From NCBI RefSeq assembly GCF_003067705.1, contig NZ_QANL01000001.1:1054001-1118000 (forward strand): a stretch of DNA of 64,000 bases, given 5' to 3'. The notes beneath the pieces are model-generated. The model had not been told where the DNA came from. It saw only the letters and a program-made list of their open reading frames with translations, and searched no databases. Below, piece by piece: positions 24,589 through 32,844 of this stretch. A program made the position numbers and the translations under genes. Position 1 is the stretch's first letter, and every line of letters begins with the position of its first letter. Source of the DNA: Planctomonas deserti. Lineage in GTDB: Bacteria > Actinomycetota > Actinomycetes > Actinomycetales > Microbacteriaceae.

Positions 24589-25194
24589 GTGGGATCAGAG
24601 GTCGAAGCCGCGTACTCCCGGCGAGCGGACGAGTACACCGAGCTCCTCGGGTCCATGACGACGGTTCACCCGTCGGACCTGCACCTCGTGACCGGGTGGG
24701 CCGACGGGATCGAGGGACCGGTGCTCGACGCCGGCTGCGGCCCGGGGCACTGGACGGCCCACCTCGCCGAGCGCGGCGTCGACGCGCGCGGGATCGATCA
24801 GGTGTCGCGCTTCATCCGCCACGCCCGCCGCGCCCATCCCAGCGTGCCCTTCGACGTCGGGAACATGGCCGCCCTACCGGATGCCTCCGGCAGCATCGGA
24901 GGAGTCCTCGCCTGGTACTCGCTCATCCACCATGAGCCCGCCCAGCTCCGGGCGGCGCTCGCCGAGTTCGCTCGGGTGCTGCGACCGGGAGGAGGGCTCC
25001 TGATCGGCTTCTTCTTCGGTCCCGCGCACGAGAGGTTCGACCACGCCGTCGTGAGCGCGTTCCGCTGGCCGGCGGAGGCGCTGGGCGAGGAGCTCAGGGG
25101 CGCCGGCTTCGAGATCCTCGAGGCGCACACCCGGACCGGCCGGGGCTCCCGCCCGCACGGCGCGATCGTCGCCCGGCGGTTCGCCGCCGGCTGA
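24589..25194 (+). CDS. Class I SAM-dependent methyltransferase
   Basis: A 201-residue methyltransferase. Motif I VLDAGCGPGHWTAHLAERG binds S-adenosylmethionine; motif II is GIDQVS and the later motif LRPGGGLLIGFFFG is also present. I chose GTG 24589 because it gives a normal N-terminus (VEAAYSRRADEYTELLGSM); the longer frame overlaps the preceding hydrolase gene. The acceptor is unknown, and the weak ribosome-binding site means the start is not certain. Confidence 0.85.
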   Translation: MGSEVEAAYSRRADEYTELLGSMTTVHPSDLHLVTGWADGIEGPVLDAGCGPGHWTAHLAERGVDARGIDQVSRFIRHARRAHPSVPFDVGNMAALPDASGSIGGVLAWYSLIHHEPAQLRAALAEFARVLRPGGGLLIGFFFGPAHERFDHAVVSAFRWPAEALGEELRGAGFEILEAHTRTGRGSRPHGAIVARRFAAG

Positions 25195-25292
25195 CCGACC
25201 GACGGTCGACCGGGCGAACGCCACCGTGACGGTGACAACGGTGAGCGCGGTGGCTGGCGGGCGGGTCACCCGCCGTCTGCCAGGCTGAGGCC

Positions 25293-25814
25293 ATGCCCCG
25301 CATCCGACTCGTCGTCCCTCACGACGGTGACGCCCTCGCCGAGCTGCAGCAGCGGAACAGGGAGTACCTGGCCCCCTGGGAGCCGATCCGCGGGGAGGAC
25401 TACTTCAGCGCCGCCGGGCAGCGCGCGGACATCGGGGTGGTTCTCGCCCGCCACGCCCGCGGGAAGACGGTGCCGTTCGTGATCCTGGATGACGACGGGT
25501 CCGTCGCCGGCCGGCTCACGCTCAGCGGCATCGTCCGCGGTGCGTTTCAGTCCTGCAGCATGGGCTACTGGCTGAGCGAGGACAGGACCGGTCGCGGCCT
25601 CGCGACCGAAGCGGTGAGCTCCGCCGTCGCGCACGCCTTCAGGGACCTCGGACTGCACCGGGTGCAGGCGGAGACGCTGCCGGCCAACGGTGCGTCGCAA
25701 CGCGTCCTCACCAGGGCCGGCTTCGAGCGCTACGGCCTGGCTCGCGGCTACCTGAAGATCGCCGGGCGCTGGCAGGATCACGTGATGTTCCAGCGGCTCA
25801 ACGAGGATGCCTGA
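25293..25814 (+). CDS. GNAT N-acetyltransferase, RimJ/RimL type
   Basis: A 173-residue acetyltransferase. The acetyl-CoA pyrophosphate-binding loop is RTGRGLATEAV, followed by LGLHRVQAETLPANGASQRVLTRAGF, the usual RimJ-like segment. It may acetylate ribosomal-protein or other N-termini, or small amines. It stands alone, 98 bp after the methyltransferase. Confidence 0.87.
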   Translation: MPRIRLVVPHDGDALAELQQRNREYLAPWEPIRGEDYFSAAGQRADIGVVLARHARGKTVPFVILDDDGSVAGRLTLSGIVRGAFQSCSMGYWLSEDRTGRGLATEAVSSAVAHAFRDLGLHRVQAETLPANGASQRVLTRAGFERYGLARGYLKIAGRWQDHVMFQRLNEDA

Positions 25815-25865
25815 GGGCGACGGCGAGCGGCTCACCGAATCGGCGGGCTCATCGGACCGGCGGGC

Positions 25866-26162
25866 TCACCTCTGGACGGGCTCGCGCGAGTGCTCGATCG
25901 CGTCCGCCACGATGTGGGATACGTGGCGGTCGGCGACCGAGTAAATCGCCTCGCGGCCCGTGCGCTCCACCTGCACGAGGCCGACGCCCCGGAGCACCCG
26001 CAGGTGCTGGGACACGAGCGGCTGCGACAGCCCCGACGAGACGACAAGGGCCGACACGGACGACGCGCCGTCCGCGAGCAGGCGCAGCAGCCGCAGTCGC
26101 GACGCGGACGACAGCGCCTTGAACAGGTCGGCGGCCGCCTCCAGCCCCTCGTCGTCAGCCAT
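25866..26162 (-). CDS. ArsR/SmtB-family metal-sensing repressor
   Basis: A 98-residue winged-helix repressor with the recognition region VVSSGLSQPLVSQHLRVLRGVGLV. The C-terminal helix carries D-x-H-x10-H-x2-E (ADRHVSHIVADAIEHSREP), which is the alpha-5 zinc site of SmtB/CzrA-type sensors; the alpha-3 cysteine site of ArsR is absent. It therefore probably senses zinc or cobalt. The histidine-rich 51-residue gene 0.65 kb upstream on the same strand is the obvious partner or target. GNAT and ArsR converge. Confidence 0.88.
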   Translation of the reverse strand: MADDEGLEAAADLFKALSSASRLRLLRLLADGASSVSALVVSSGLSQPLVSQHLRVLRGVGLVQVERTGREAIYSVADRHVSHIVADAIEHSREPVQR

Positions 26163-26248
26163 GGCAACACATTAGCGGCCACGAATACGAGGAGCGGCGC
26201 CGCCGCGCATGCCCCGGTTCTCGCGCTCCCGTGCGCACCGTCCCGGGG

Positions 26249-26596
26249 TCAGGCGTCGGAACGCCCGGTGGGAGACGGCTTGCTCCCGAGCTTGAGTTCC
26301 CGCACCCCGAGGAAGAGCGGGAACGCGAATGCGACGGCAACCAAGATCGAGAGAGGCACGAGCAGGAGAAGGAACCACCACGGCAGCCCTATGCGGCGAC
26401 CCTCCGTGAAGTACAGGAGGAGCGTGACGAAGAGCACGGTGATGATGTCCGCGGCCGCGGACGAGCTTGCGGGATTCGCGAACCAGTCCCCGACGTAGTT
26501 GCTGCCCCGGTAGGAGAGATTGAAGTACCAGGTCGCGACCAACCCTCCGACGGCGAGTGCGAAGTAGATGGTGGCGACAATGCGCGTCTTCTTCAT
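26249..26596 (-). CDS. DUF2834-like small membrane protein
   Basis: A 115-residue protein with three predicted membrane helices (TIYFALAVGGLVATWYF; DIITVLFVTLLLYFT; WWFLLLLVPLSILVAVAFAFPLFL). The layout and the YFNLSYRG-type loop match DUF2834 proteins. ATG 26596 with an AGAGGA ribosome-binding site is preferred over an upstream start at 26641. It sits between the metal regulator and the histidine-rich gene on the same strand, but there is no direct evidence that it has a metal role. Confidence 0.75.
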   Translation of the reverse strand: MKKTRIVATIYFALAVGGLVATWYFNLSYRGSNYVGDWFANPASSSAAADIITVLFVTLLLYFTEGRRIGLPWWFLLLLVPLSILVAVAFAFPLFLGVRELKLGSKPSPTGRSDA

Positions 26597-26740
26597 CGGA
26601 GGTCCTCTCTCGGCGCCGTCGGGTGCGGCCGTGTCCCTCATAGTGCTCCGGTTCTGATCCCCGCCGGTGCTTGCTGGGGGTCGTCATCGATCGCTGGCAG
26701 CGCACGCACTGACGCCACCAGGGTGCCGCGGGCAGACAGA

Positions 26741-26768
26741 AGGGGCCCCACCTACAGGTGAGGCCCCT
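26741..26768 (-). terminator. Terminator of the histidine-rich gene
   Basis: A 13-bp stem with one mismatch (26741-26753 with 26756-26768) and a two-base loop, starting 38 bases after the stop codon. The U-tract is weak. Confidence 0.6.
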
Positions 26769-26791
26769 CGCGTCGAGCTCAGCGCGTCGGC

Positions 26792-26821
26792 TCAGTGCTC
26801 GTCGTATCAGTGCTCGTCGTA
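26792..26821. repeat. 15-bp tandem duplication at the 3' end of the histidine-rich gene
   Basis: Two perfect copies (26792-26806 and 26807-26821) of the minus-strand sequence TACGACGAGCACTGA. The upstream copy encodes the last four residues YDEH plus stop; the second lies just past the stop codon. Confidence 0.9.
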
Positions 26822-26962
26822 GTGGTCCTCGTGCTCGGCGTGCATGTGCTCGCCGTGCATGTAGTCCACGTGGTCGCCGTGCTCCACGCTCTGGTGGCCG
26901 CAGTCCGCGCCGTGCTGGTGCTCGTCGGTGGTGTGCTCCGCGTGCACATCGGTGTCGGTCAT
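26807..26962 (-). CDS. Histidine-rich 51-residue metal-binding protein
   Basis: A short gene with an ATG at 26962 and an AGAGGAA ribosome-binding site. Its 51 residues include 13 histidines, 15 Asp/Glu and one cysteine (C21 in GADCGHQ), with pairs such as HGEHMHAEHEDHYDEH at the end. It has no membrane segment although related small proteins are sometimes called zinc transporter permease. The composition and the nearby SmtB-type repressor suggest a zinc buffer or donor made when metal status changes. A terminator follows, and an AT-rich candidate operator region precedes it. Confidence 0.85.
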   Translation of the reverse strand: MTDTDVHAEHTTDEHQHGADCGHQSVEHGDHVDYMHGEHMHAEHEDHYDEH

Positions 26963-27046
26963 TTGTGTTCCTCTCGTCCGAAGATCGGGGTGGTCGTGGG
27001 TCCCACGAAACCATACCCATAAACGGATTGCAATACGTCTATCTAA
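26963..27046 (-). promoter_or_regulatory. AT-rich promoter/operator region of the histidine-rich gene
   Basis: Bases 27010-27050 are much richer in AT than the rest of the window. They include the perfect palindrome ATTGCAAT (27028-27035) and the spaced pair CAAT-N11-ATTG. A metal-responsive operator (SmtB-type or Zur) would be expected here, but no clear consensus box is visible. Confidence 0.4.
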
Positions 27047-27102
27047 TTGAGAACGGGAATCACGGAACGGGAATCACGGAACGGGAATCACAGAACGGGA
27101 AT
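27047..27102. repeat. Four tandem 14-bp direct repeats
   Basis: Consecutive 14-bp units end in GAACGGGAAT (27047-27060, 27061-27074, 27075-27088, 27089-27102). Units two and three are identical, CACGGAACGGGAAT. They lie upstream of the histidine-rich gene and downstream of the ABC operon terminator, where no gene is present. Confidence 0.9.
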
Positions 27103-27124
27103 CGCGGGTGTCCTCGTAGGAAAA

Positions 27125-27163
27125 GGCGGTGCCCGGAACGGGCGAACCGTTCCGGGCGCCGCC
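27125..27163 (-). terminator. Terminator of the DppABCDF-type operon
   Basis: A 17-bp stem with one mismatch (27125-27141 with 27147-27163) followed by CCTTTT on the minus strand, 20 bases after the stop of the last ABC gene. Confidence 0.85.
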
Positions 27164-27182
27164 CGTTGTCGAGGGAGTCGCT

Positions 27183-28082
27183 TCAGGACACCGGGACGGG
27201 CCGCTTGTCCAGGGAGGTCCACTCGCCCGTGTAGTGGTTGAAGCTCACCGAGTTGTCGATGCCGCTGCGGTCGGGCGCGCCCGCCGCGCGGACCAGCTTG
27301 CCCATGCGCTCCGGGTCCGGCGCGGACGCGGCGAGCAGCTTCGTGTAGTCGTGCTGCGGGTTGAGGATCACGGAGTCGGCCGGGCCGCGCTCCACGACGC
27401 GCCCGCGGTAGAGCACGAGGATCTCGTCGGAGAAGTGGCGGGCGGTGGCCAGGTCGTGGGTGATGTACAGCACGGCGAGGTTGTCCTCGCGCTGCAGGCG
27501 TGCCATCAGGTTGAGTACGCCGAGGCGGATCGACACGTCGAGCATCGAGACGGGCTCGTCGGCGATGAGCACCTGAGCGCCCGGGGCGAGCGCACGGGCG
27601 ATCGCGACGCGCTGGCGCTGGCCGCCGGAGAGCTCGTGCGGCCGGCGGGCGGCGATGTCCTCGGCGGGGGAGAGGTTCACGCGCTCGAGCATGTGCACGA
27701 CGCGCTCGTGCGTCTCCGCGGCCCCGCGGGTGCGGCGGTGGATCTTCAACGGCCGCGCCACGTGGTGCTCGATGCTGTGGAACGGGTTCAGCGACGCGAA
27801 CGGGTCCTGGAAGACCATCTGCACGTGGCGGCGGTAGACGGAGCCGTGCACTGGCGTGCGGTCGTCTAGAGTCACATCGATGGAGCCCGAGGTCGGCTTC
27901 TCGAGCCGGGCGAGCATCCGCGCGATGGTGGACTTGCCCGATCCGGACTCACCGACGAGCGCGACGGTGCGGCCGGGCAGCAGGTCGAACGACACGCGGT
28001 CGACGGCGGTGAGCGTCGAGCGCTTCATGCCGTTGCGGATGTGGAACTCCTTGGTCAGGTTCTTGACCTCGACGCTCGTCAT
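27183..28082 (-). CDS. ABC transporter ATP-binding protein (DppF/OppF type)
   Basis: A 299-residue ATPase with Walker A GESGSGKST, signature LSGGQRQRVAIARAL and Walker B VLIADEPVSMLD, plus the C-terminal NPQHDYTKLLAA segment typical of Opp/Dpp ATPases. It overlaps the preceding ATPase gene by four bases (ATGA). It is the last gene of a five-gene importer operon. The adjacent ROK regulator and GH36 enzyme suggest that the cargo is an oligosaccharide, although the family is often labelled peptide transport. Confidence 0.93.
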   Translation of the reverse strand: MTSVEVKNLTKEFHIRNGMKRSTLTAVDRVSFDLLPGRTVALVGESGSGKSTIARMLARLEKPTSGSIDVTLDDRTPVHGSVYRRHVQMVFQDPFASLNPFHSIEHHVARPLKIHRRTRGAAETHERVVHMLERVNLSPAEDIAARRPHELSGGQRQRVAIARALAPGAQVLIADEPVSMLDVSIRLGVLNLMARLQREDNLAVLYITHDLATARHFSDEILVLYRGRVVERGPADSVILNPQHDYTKLLAASAPDPERMGKLVRAAGAPDRSGIDNSVSFNHYTGEWTSLDKRPVPVS

Positions 28083-28957
28083 CGGTTGTCTCCCGTCAGG
28101 GCGTGGTCGCCGGTGCGGATGAAGTCGCCGCGGTCCCCGGTGAGGCTGGGGAAGGAGCCCAGCAGCTTCTGCGTGTAAGGGTGCTGCGGGTTGCGGTAGA
28201 TCTGCTCCCCGCTGTTCAGCTCCACGATCTCGCCCCGCAGCATGATCGCGATGCGGTCGCTGATCTCGAGGAGCAGCGGCAGGTCGTGCGTGATGAAGAT
28301 CACGGCGAAGTTGAGCTCGTCGCGGAGGCGGATGATCTCACGCAGGATGTCGCGCTGCACCACCACGTCGAGGGCCGTCGTCGGCTCGTCCATGATCATG
28401 ACCTGCGGCTCGAGGATCAGCGCCATGGCGATCATGACGCGCTGGCGCATGCCTCCGGAGAGCTCGTGCGGGAAGCTGTTCAGGCGCTTGGGGTCGACCC
28501 CGACCCGCTGCAGCACATCCTGGCTGCGGGCGCGGCGCTCGGCCTTCGACATGCCCGGCCGGTGGGTGCGGAGCACGTCGTCGAGCTGGGCGGCGATGGA
28601 GATGACCGGGTTGAGCGCGTTCATGGCGCCCTGGAACACCATCGAGAGCTTCGACCAGCGGAACGCCCGCAGCTTCTCGTCGGAGAGGGCGAGCAGGTCG
28701 ATGTCGCTGCCGTCCGCGTCCGAGAAGGTGACGGACCCGGAGGCGATGCGCGCCGGCGGCTTGTGCAGGCGGTTGATGGCGTAGGCGAGCGTGGTCTTGC
28801 CGCAGCCGGACTCGCCGGCGAGGCCGAGGATCTCGCCGGGGGCGAGGGTCAGGCTCACGTTCTTGACGGCGGTGACGGGGTTGGCGACGTCGTAGACGAC
28901 GCTCAGGTCCTCGACCGTGAGCACCGGGCGCACGGCGCGCTCTGTCAGTGCGGTCAT
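28079..28957 (-). CDS. ABC transporter ATP-binding protein (DppD/OppD type)
   Basis: A 292-residue ATPase: Walker A GESGCGKTT, signature LSGGMRQRVMIAMAL, Walker B VMIMDEPTTALD, and an oligopeptide-type C-terminal NPQHPYTQKLLGSFP. The ATG at 28957 overlaps the stop of the permease gene by four bases, which selects this start over the longer frame. It would form the ATPase heterodimer with the DppF-type subunit. Confidence 0.93.
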   Translation of the reverse strand: MTALTERAVRPVLTVEDLSVVYDVANPVTAVKNVSLTLAPGEILGLAGESGCGKTTLAYAINRLHKPPARIASGSVTFSDADGSDIDLLALSDEKLRAFRWSKLSMVFQGAMNALNPVISIAAQLDDVLRTHRPGMSKAERRARSQDVLQRVGVDPKRLNSFPHELSGGMRQRVMIAMALILEPQVMIMDEPTTALDVVVQRDILREIIRLRDELNFAVIFITHDLPLLLEISDRIAIMLRGEIVELNSGEQIYRNPQHPYTQKLLGSFPSLTGDRGDFIRTGDHALTGDNR

Positions 28958-29937
28958 CGGGCTGCAGCCTTCCTGGCGATGCGCATGCGCTTGGCGTGGG
29001 CACGCACGTTGCGGAGCTTGGGGTTGATGATCTCGTCGATGCTGAAGTTGATGAGCGAGAGGCCGCAGCCGAGCAGGGCGATGATGAGACCCGGCGGCAC
29101 GAACCACCACCACGCCTTCAGCTGCAGGGCGAAGCCGTTCTGCGCGTAGAAGAGCATGGTGCCGAGCGTCGACGAGTTGGATGCGCCGAGGCCGAGGAAG
29201 GCGAGGCCGGCCTCGCTCAGGATCGCGAAGATCACCGCGAACACGAACTGCGAGGCGATGACGGGGAGCAGGTTGGGCAGGATCTCCACGGCGATGACCC
29301 GCCAGGAGCGCTCGCCGGCAACGCGCGACGCGGCCACATAGTCACGGTTGCGCAGCGACAGGGTCTGGGCGCGGAGCACGCGGGCGGACGCGGCCCAGCC
29401 GGTGATGGCGAGCACGACCGCGATGGTCCACAGCCCGCGCTGCTCCTGCGGCACGAAACCGGAGATCACGATGACCAGCGGCAGGCCGGGGATCACGAGC
29501 ATGACGTTGGAGAAAAGGGAGAACGCCTCGTCGGCGAACCCGCCGAGGTAGGCGCCGAGGACGCCGAAGAACGCGGAGAGCAGCGTCGCGAGCACACCGA
29601 CGATGAGGCCGATCTCGAGCGAGCCGCGTGTCGCGAAGGCGAGCTGGGCGAGCACGTCCTGGCCCGTCTGTGTCGTGCCCAGCAGGTGTCCGCCGCCGGG
29701 CGGCTGGAGCCCGGAGTTGCGCACGGTCGTGGGGTCCTGCACGAACAGCGGGCCGAGGAGGCCGAAGAGCACGATCGCGGCGACGATGCCGAAGCCGATC
29801 ACGAGGGACGGCGTCATGCTGGGCAGCATCGCGCGCCAGCCGGCACGGGGCTTCCTGCCCTCCTCGCGGGCGGTCGCGGCGAGGGCCTCGTCGGCGTCGG
29901 CGACGGACGGTTCCGTGGTGGGAGTGAGGTTGGTCAT
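28954..29937 (-). CDS. ABC transporter permease (DppC/OppC type)
   Basis: A 327-residue permease with a cytoplasmic N-terminal tail, the OppC_N region (FGLLGPLFVQDPT), six helices and the inner loop SRVAGERSWRVIAVEILPNL, the EAA-like ATPase contact. It is 18 bases after the DppB-type gene and overlaps the ATPase gene. The N-terminal acidic stretch (TEPSVADADEALAATAREEGRK) is longer than usual. Confidence 0.92.
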   Translation of the reverse strand: MTNLTPTTEPSVADADEALAATAREEGRKPRAGWRAMLPSMTPSLVIGFGIVAAIVLFGLLGPLFVQDPTTVRNSGLQPPGGGHLLGTTQTGQDVLAQLAFATRGSLEIGLIVGVLATLLSAFFGVLGAYLGGFADEAFSLFSNVMLVIPGLPLVIVISGFVPQEQRGLWTIAVVLAITGWAASARVLRAQTLSLRNRDYVAASRVAGERSWRVIAVEILPNLLPVIASQFVFAVIFAILSEAGLAFLGLGASNSSTLGTMLFYAQNGFALQLKAWWWFVPPGLIIALLGCGLSLINFSIDEIINPKLRNVRAHAKRMRIARKAAAR

Positions 29938-29955
29938 GTGTCTTTCCGCCTTCGC

Positions 29956-30945
29956 CTAGCTGCGGGCCCGGGTGCGGGGGTCGATGATGCCGTAGAGCAG
30001 GTCGACCAGGAGGTTGGCGCCGAGCACCGCGAGGGTGATGACGAGGAAGATGCCCTGCATGAGCGCGTAGTCGCTGTTCTGCACGGCCTGCAGCAGCTTG
30101 GAGCCGATGCCGGGGTAGGAGAACACCTGCTCGGTGATGATCGAGCCGCTGACCACGAAGCCGAGGGAGATCGCGAATCCGGCGATGGAGGGCAGGGCCG
30201 CGTTGCGCGCTGCGTAGCCGCCGAGGATCCGCGAGTTCTTGAGGCCCTTCGCCTGCGCCGTGAGGATGTAGTCCTCCGACAGGGTCGAGACCATCATGTT
30301 GCGCATCCCGAGCAGCCAGCCGCCGATGGACGACAGCACGATCGTGAGCGCGGGCAGCGTGCCGTACTCGATCGCCGAAAGGATGAACTCGGTGTTCCAG
30401 CCGGGGCTGAGCACGACGTCGTATCCGCCCATGCCCGGGAGCAGGTGGAGCGTCGACGAGATGATCAGCACGAGGATGAGGGCCAGCCAGAAGTACGGCA
30501 CGGCCGCGAGGAGGGTGGTGGCCGGCACGAGGCTGTCGAGCCACGTGCCGGGCTTCCAGCCCACAATGGCGCCGAGGCCGACGCCGAGGATGAACGACAG
30601 GATCGTCGCGATGCCGACGAGCGCGATCGTCCAGGGCAGGGCCTGGCCGATCACCTCGCTGACGGGGGTCGGGAACACGCTGACCGCGATGCCGAGGTCG
30701 CCCTTGGCGAGGTTGACCAGGTAGTTCCCGTACTGCACCCACAGCGGGTCGTCGGTGCCGCCGCCGAGGAGGAGTTCGTAGGACCGGCGCGTGGCGGCGT
30801 CGACGATGCCGCCACGCTGCTGAAGCTTCGCGAGCAGGACGTCCACCGGGTTGCCGGGCATCAGACGCGGAATCAGGAAGTTCAGCGTCAGAGCGGCCCA
30901 GAGGGCAACCAGGTAGAAGCCAAGCTTCCGAACGAAATAGCTCAC
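29956..30945 (-). CDS. ABC transporter permease (DppB/OppB type)
   Basis: A 329-residue permease starting with the family-typical YFVRKLGFYLVALWAALTLNFLIPRLMPGNP, with six helices and the loop DYILTAQAKGLKNSRILGGYAARNAALP. It lies 46 bp after the binding-protein gene. The large external loop with VDAATRRSYELLLGG is characteristic of oligosaccharide-type Opp permeases such as those for cello-oligosaccharides, a family-level hint only. Confidence 0.92.
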   Translation of the reverse strand: MSYFVRKLGFYLVALWAALTLNFLIPRLMPGNPVDVLLAKLQQRGGIVDAATRRSYELLLGGGTDDPLWVQYGNYLVNLAKGDLGIAVSVFPTPVSEVIGQALPWTIALVGIATILSFILGVGLGAIVGWKPGTWLDSLVPATTLLAAVPYFWLALILVLIISSTLHLLPGMGGYDVVLSPGWNTEFILSAIEYGTLPALTIVLSSIGGWLLGMRNMMVSTLSEDYILTAQAKGLKNSRILGGYAARNAALPSIAGFAISLGFVVSGSIITEQVFSYPGIGSKLLQAVQNSDYALMQGIFLVITLAVLGANLLVDLLYGIIDPRTRARS

Positions 30946-30991
30946 TTCATGTCACCAATCACTTGCGGACTCTCCTCGGCGGGGCGGCCGA

Positions 30992-32695
30992 CTACTTGCC
31001 GGTCGGGGTGAGCGAGGCGAACACCTGCGAGCTGTCCGGGCGGGACCAGACGGCGGGGACCGCGTAGAGGTCCTCCTCCGTGGGCCAGCCGGAGAACTTG
31101 GCGGCGTTGTACTCGCTGGTGGTTCCACCGGTCAGCACGGGGATGTACGGCAGGTTCGCCGCGATCTTCTGCTGGATGAGGTCGTAGTGCGGCTTGCGCG
31201 ACTCGACGTCGGTCGGGTTGGACGTGCGCAGCGCGGCGAGCGCCGCGTCGACCTCGGGGTCGCTGAAGCGGGCGAAGCCGGGGTTCACGCTCTGACCGAC
31301 GGGGCCGGTGTTCGCAGTGCTGAAGAACTCGTTGTACATGTAGTACGGGTCCGCAGCGGGGCCCTGGGTGACGGAGTCGATGAGCAGCTGGTACTCACCG
31401 AGTCCGCGGACCTCGGTCCACTCGTTCCACGAGGACTGCAGAGCGGTGATCTCGATGCCCACGGCCTTGGCCTGCTGGGCGAGGAGGTCGACGGCCGTGA
31501 TGTAGTCGGTCCAGCCGGTCACGACGCGCACGCTCATGGCGAGGCGCACGCCGTCCTTCGCGTAGATGCCGTCCGAGCCCTTGGCGTAGCCGGCGGCCTC
31601 GAGGATCTGGGTCGCCTTGTCGACGTCGGCGCTCATCGGGGCGGTCTTCTCCGGCAGGCTGTCGGAGAGGATGGCCTCGTCACGCTCGGGCAGGGCGAAG
31701 CCGGGGGAGACCTCGGCGGCCGTGTCCTGGAACGCCAGCGAGTTGATCTGGTCGCGGTCCATCGCGTAGTAGAGGGCCTGGCGAACGGCGGGGTCGGTCT
31801 GCGGTCCCTCGCAGCCGAGCTCCGCGTTGGAGCAGGTGAACAGGGCGACCTGGTTCATGTGCACCGTGACGGCCTTGTAGCCGGGGTAGTTCTTCTCGAC
31901 GTTGGCCATGTCCGGCACGGGGCCGGTCTGCCAGTCGATGCTGCCCGCGGCGAGGGCGTCCGCGCCGGCCTGGTTGCCGGAGAGGGCGACGTAACGCACG
32001 TGCTTGAGCTCGGGCTCGCCGTCCCAGTAGGTGGGGTTGGCGTCGTAGCGGAAGGCCTGGGCCTTGAACTCGCCGAGCACGAACGGGCCGGTGCCGACGG
32101 GCTCCGCGACGACGTCGGTCGCGGGGTCGATGTCCTTCCACAGGTGCTCGGGCACGATCCACGTGCGGCCGAGGATGCTGGGGCCGTTCACGAACGCGGG
32201 AGCCGGGAAGGTGATGGTGACGTGCGTCGGGTCGACGACGGCAACCTCACCGTCGAAGCCGATCGCGTTGATCGCCGGGTTCTCCTTGAGGAGGTTGAGG
32301 CTGAAGGCCACGTCGTCCGCCGTGAAGTCCTCGCCGTCGCTCCACTTGACGCCGTCACGCAGGGTGACGGACAGGACGGTGCCGTCCTCGTTCCAGGAGA
32401 ACTCGGTGCCGAGCAGGGGCTTGGGGTCCCCGCTCTGGAGCTGGTTGTAGTAGAACAGCGGCTCGAAGATTTCGCCCGGGCCGCCGATGGTGGAGGGCGA
32501 GTACGGGTTGAAGTTGATCTGGTAGTCGCCGGCCTGGCCGGTGTAGGCGACGAGGGTGTCGGACGCGCTGCCGGAGCCCGAGCCCCCACTGCTGCCGGAG
32601 CCGGATGCGCTGCACCCGGTCATGAGGAGCACTGCGGCCGCCGCCGTGGCGACGAAGGCTGCTCCCTTCCGCCTAGCGGAAACGTTGCGGAACAT
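30992..32695 (-). CDS. Family-5 extracellular solute-binding lipoprotein
   Basis: A 567-residue binding protein with the lipobox LLMTGC and cysteine C28, followed by a Ser/Gly-rich linker. The SBP_bac_5 signature region LRDGVKWSDGEDFTADDVAFS is clear. ATG 32695 has a GGAAGGATC ribosome-binding site; an upstream frame to 32719 is less likely. It is the first gene of the DppABCDF-type operon and follows the promoter at 32773-32801. Together with the GH36 enzyme, it probably captures alpha-galactosides. Confidence 0.92.
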   Translation of the reverse strand: MFRNVSARRKGAAFVATAAAAVLLMTGCSASGSGSSGGSGSGSASDTLVAYTGQAGDYQINFNPYSPSTIGGPGEIFEPLFYYNQLQSGDPKPLLGTEFSWNEDGTVLSVTLRDGVKWSDGEDFTADDVAFSLNLLKENPAINAIGFDGEVAVVDPTHVTITFPAPAFVNGPSILGRTWIVPEHLWKDIDPATDVVAEPVGTGPFVLGEFKAQAFRYDANPTYWDGEPELKHVRYVALSGNQAGADALAAGSIDWQTGPVPDMANVEKNYPGYKAVTVHMNQVALFTCSNAELGCEGPQTDPAVRQALYYAMDRDQINSLAFQDTAAEVSPGFALPERDEAILSDSLPEKTAPMSADVDKATQILEAAGYAKGSDGIYAKDGVRLAMSVRVVTGWTDYITAVDLLAQQAKAVGIEITALQSSWNEWTEVRGLGEYQLLIDSVTQGPAADPYYMYNEFFSTANTGPVGQSVNPGFARFSDPEVDAALAALRTSNPTDVESRKPHYDLIQQKIAANLPYIPVLTGGTTSEYNAAKFSGWPTEEDLYAVPAVWSRPDSSQVFASLTPTGK

Positions 32696-32772
32696 CGTTG
32701 ATCCTTCCTGCGTCGCCACAGCGATGTGGGCGAGCGATCTGTGTCCAGTCTCGGTGCGGCTGGTGTTTTACA

Positions 32773-32801
32773 TTCTTAGCGAACTAAATTAAGTAAGTCA
32801 A
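32773..32801 (-). promoter_or_regulatory. Promoter of the ABC operon with ROK-type operator
   Basis: On the minus strand TTGACT (32796-32801), a 17-bp spacer and TAAGAA (32773-32778) form a sigma70-type promoter. The palindrome TTAG-CGAA-CTAA (32776-32787) sits at its downstream edge and is the likely site for the ROK repressor encoded divergently. The stretch is unusually AT-rich for the window. Confidence 0.7.
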
Positions 32802-32844
32802 CAAAGGAGGCAGTGCCTCCCAGCCAACCGCGAAGGAGTGGTCG

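Noticed and set aside
27047-27102. Possible CRISPR array
   Set aside because: The units are directly adjacent with no spacers, only 14 bp long, and no cas gene is present.
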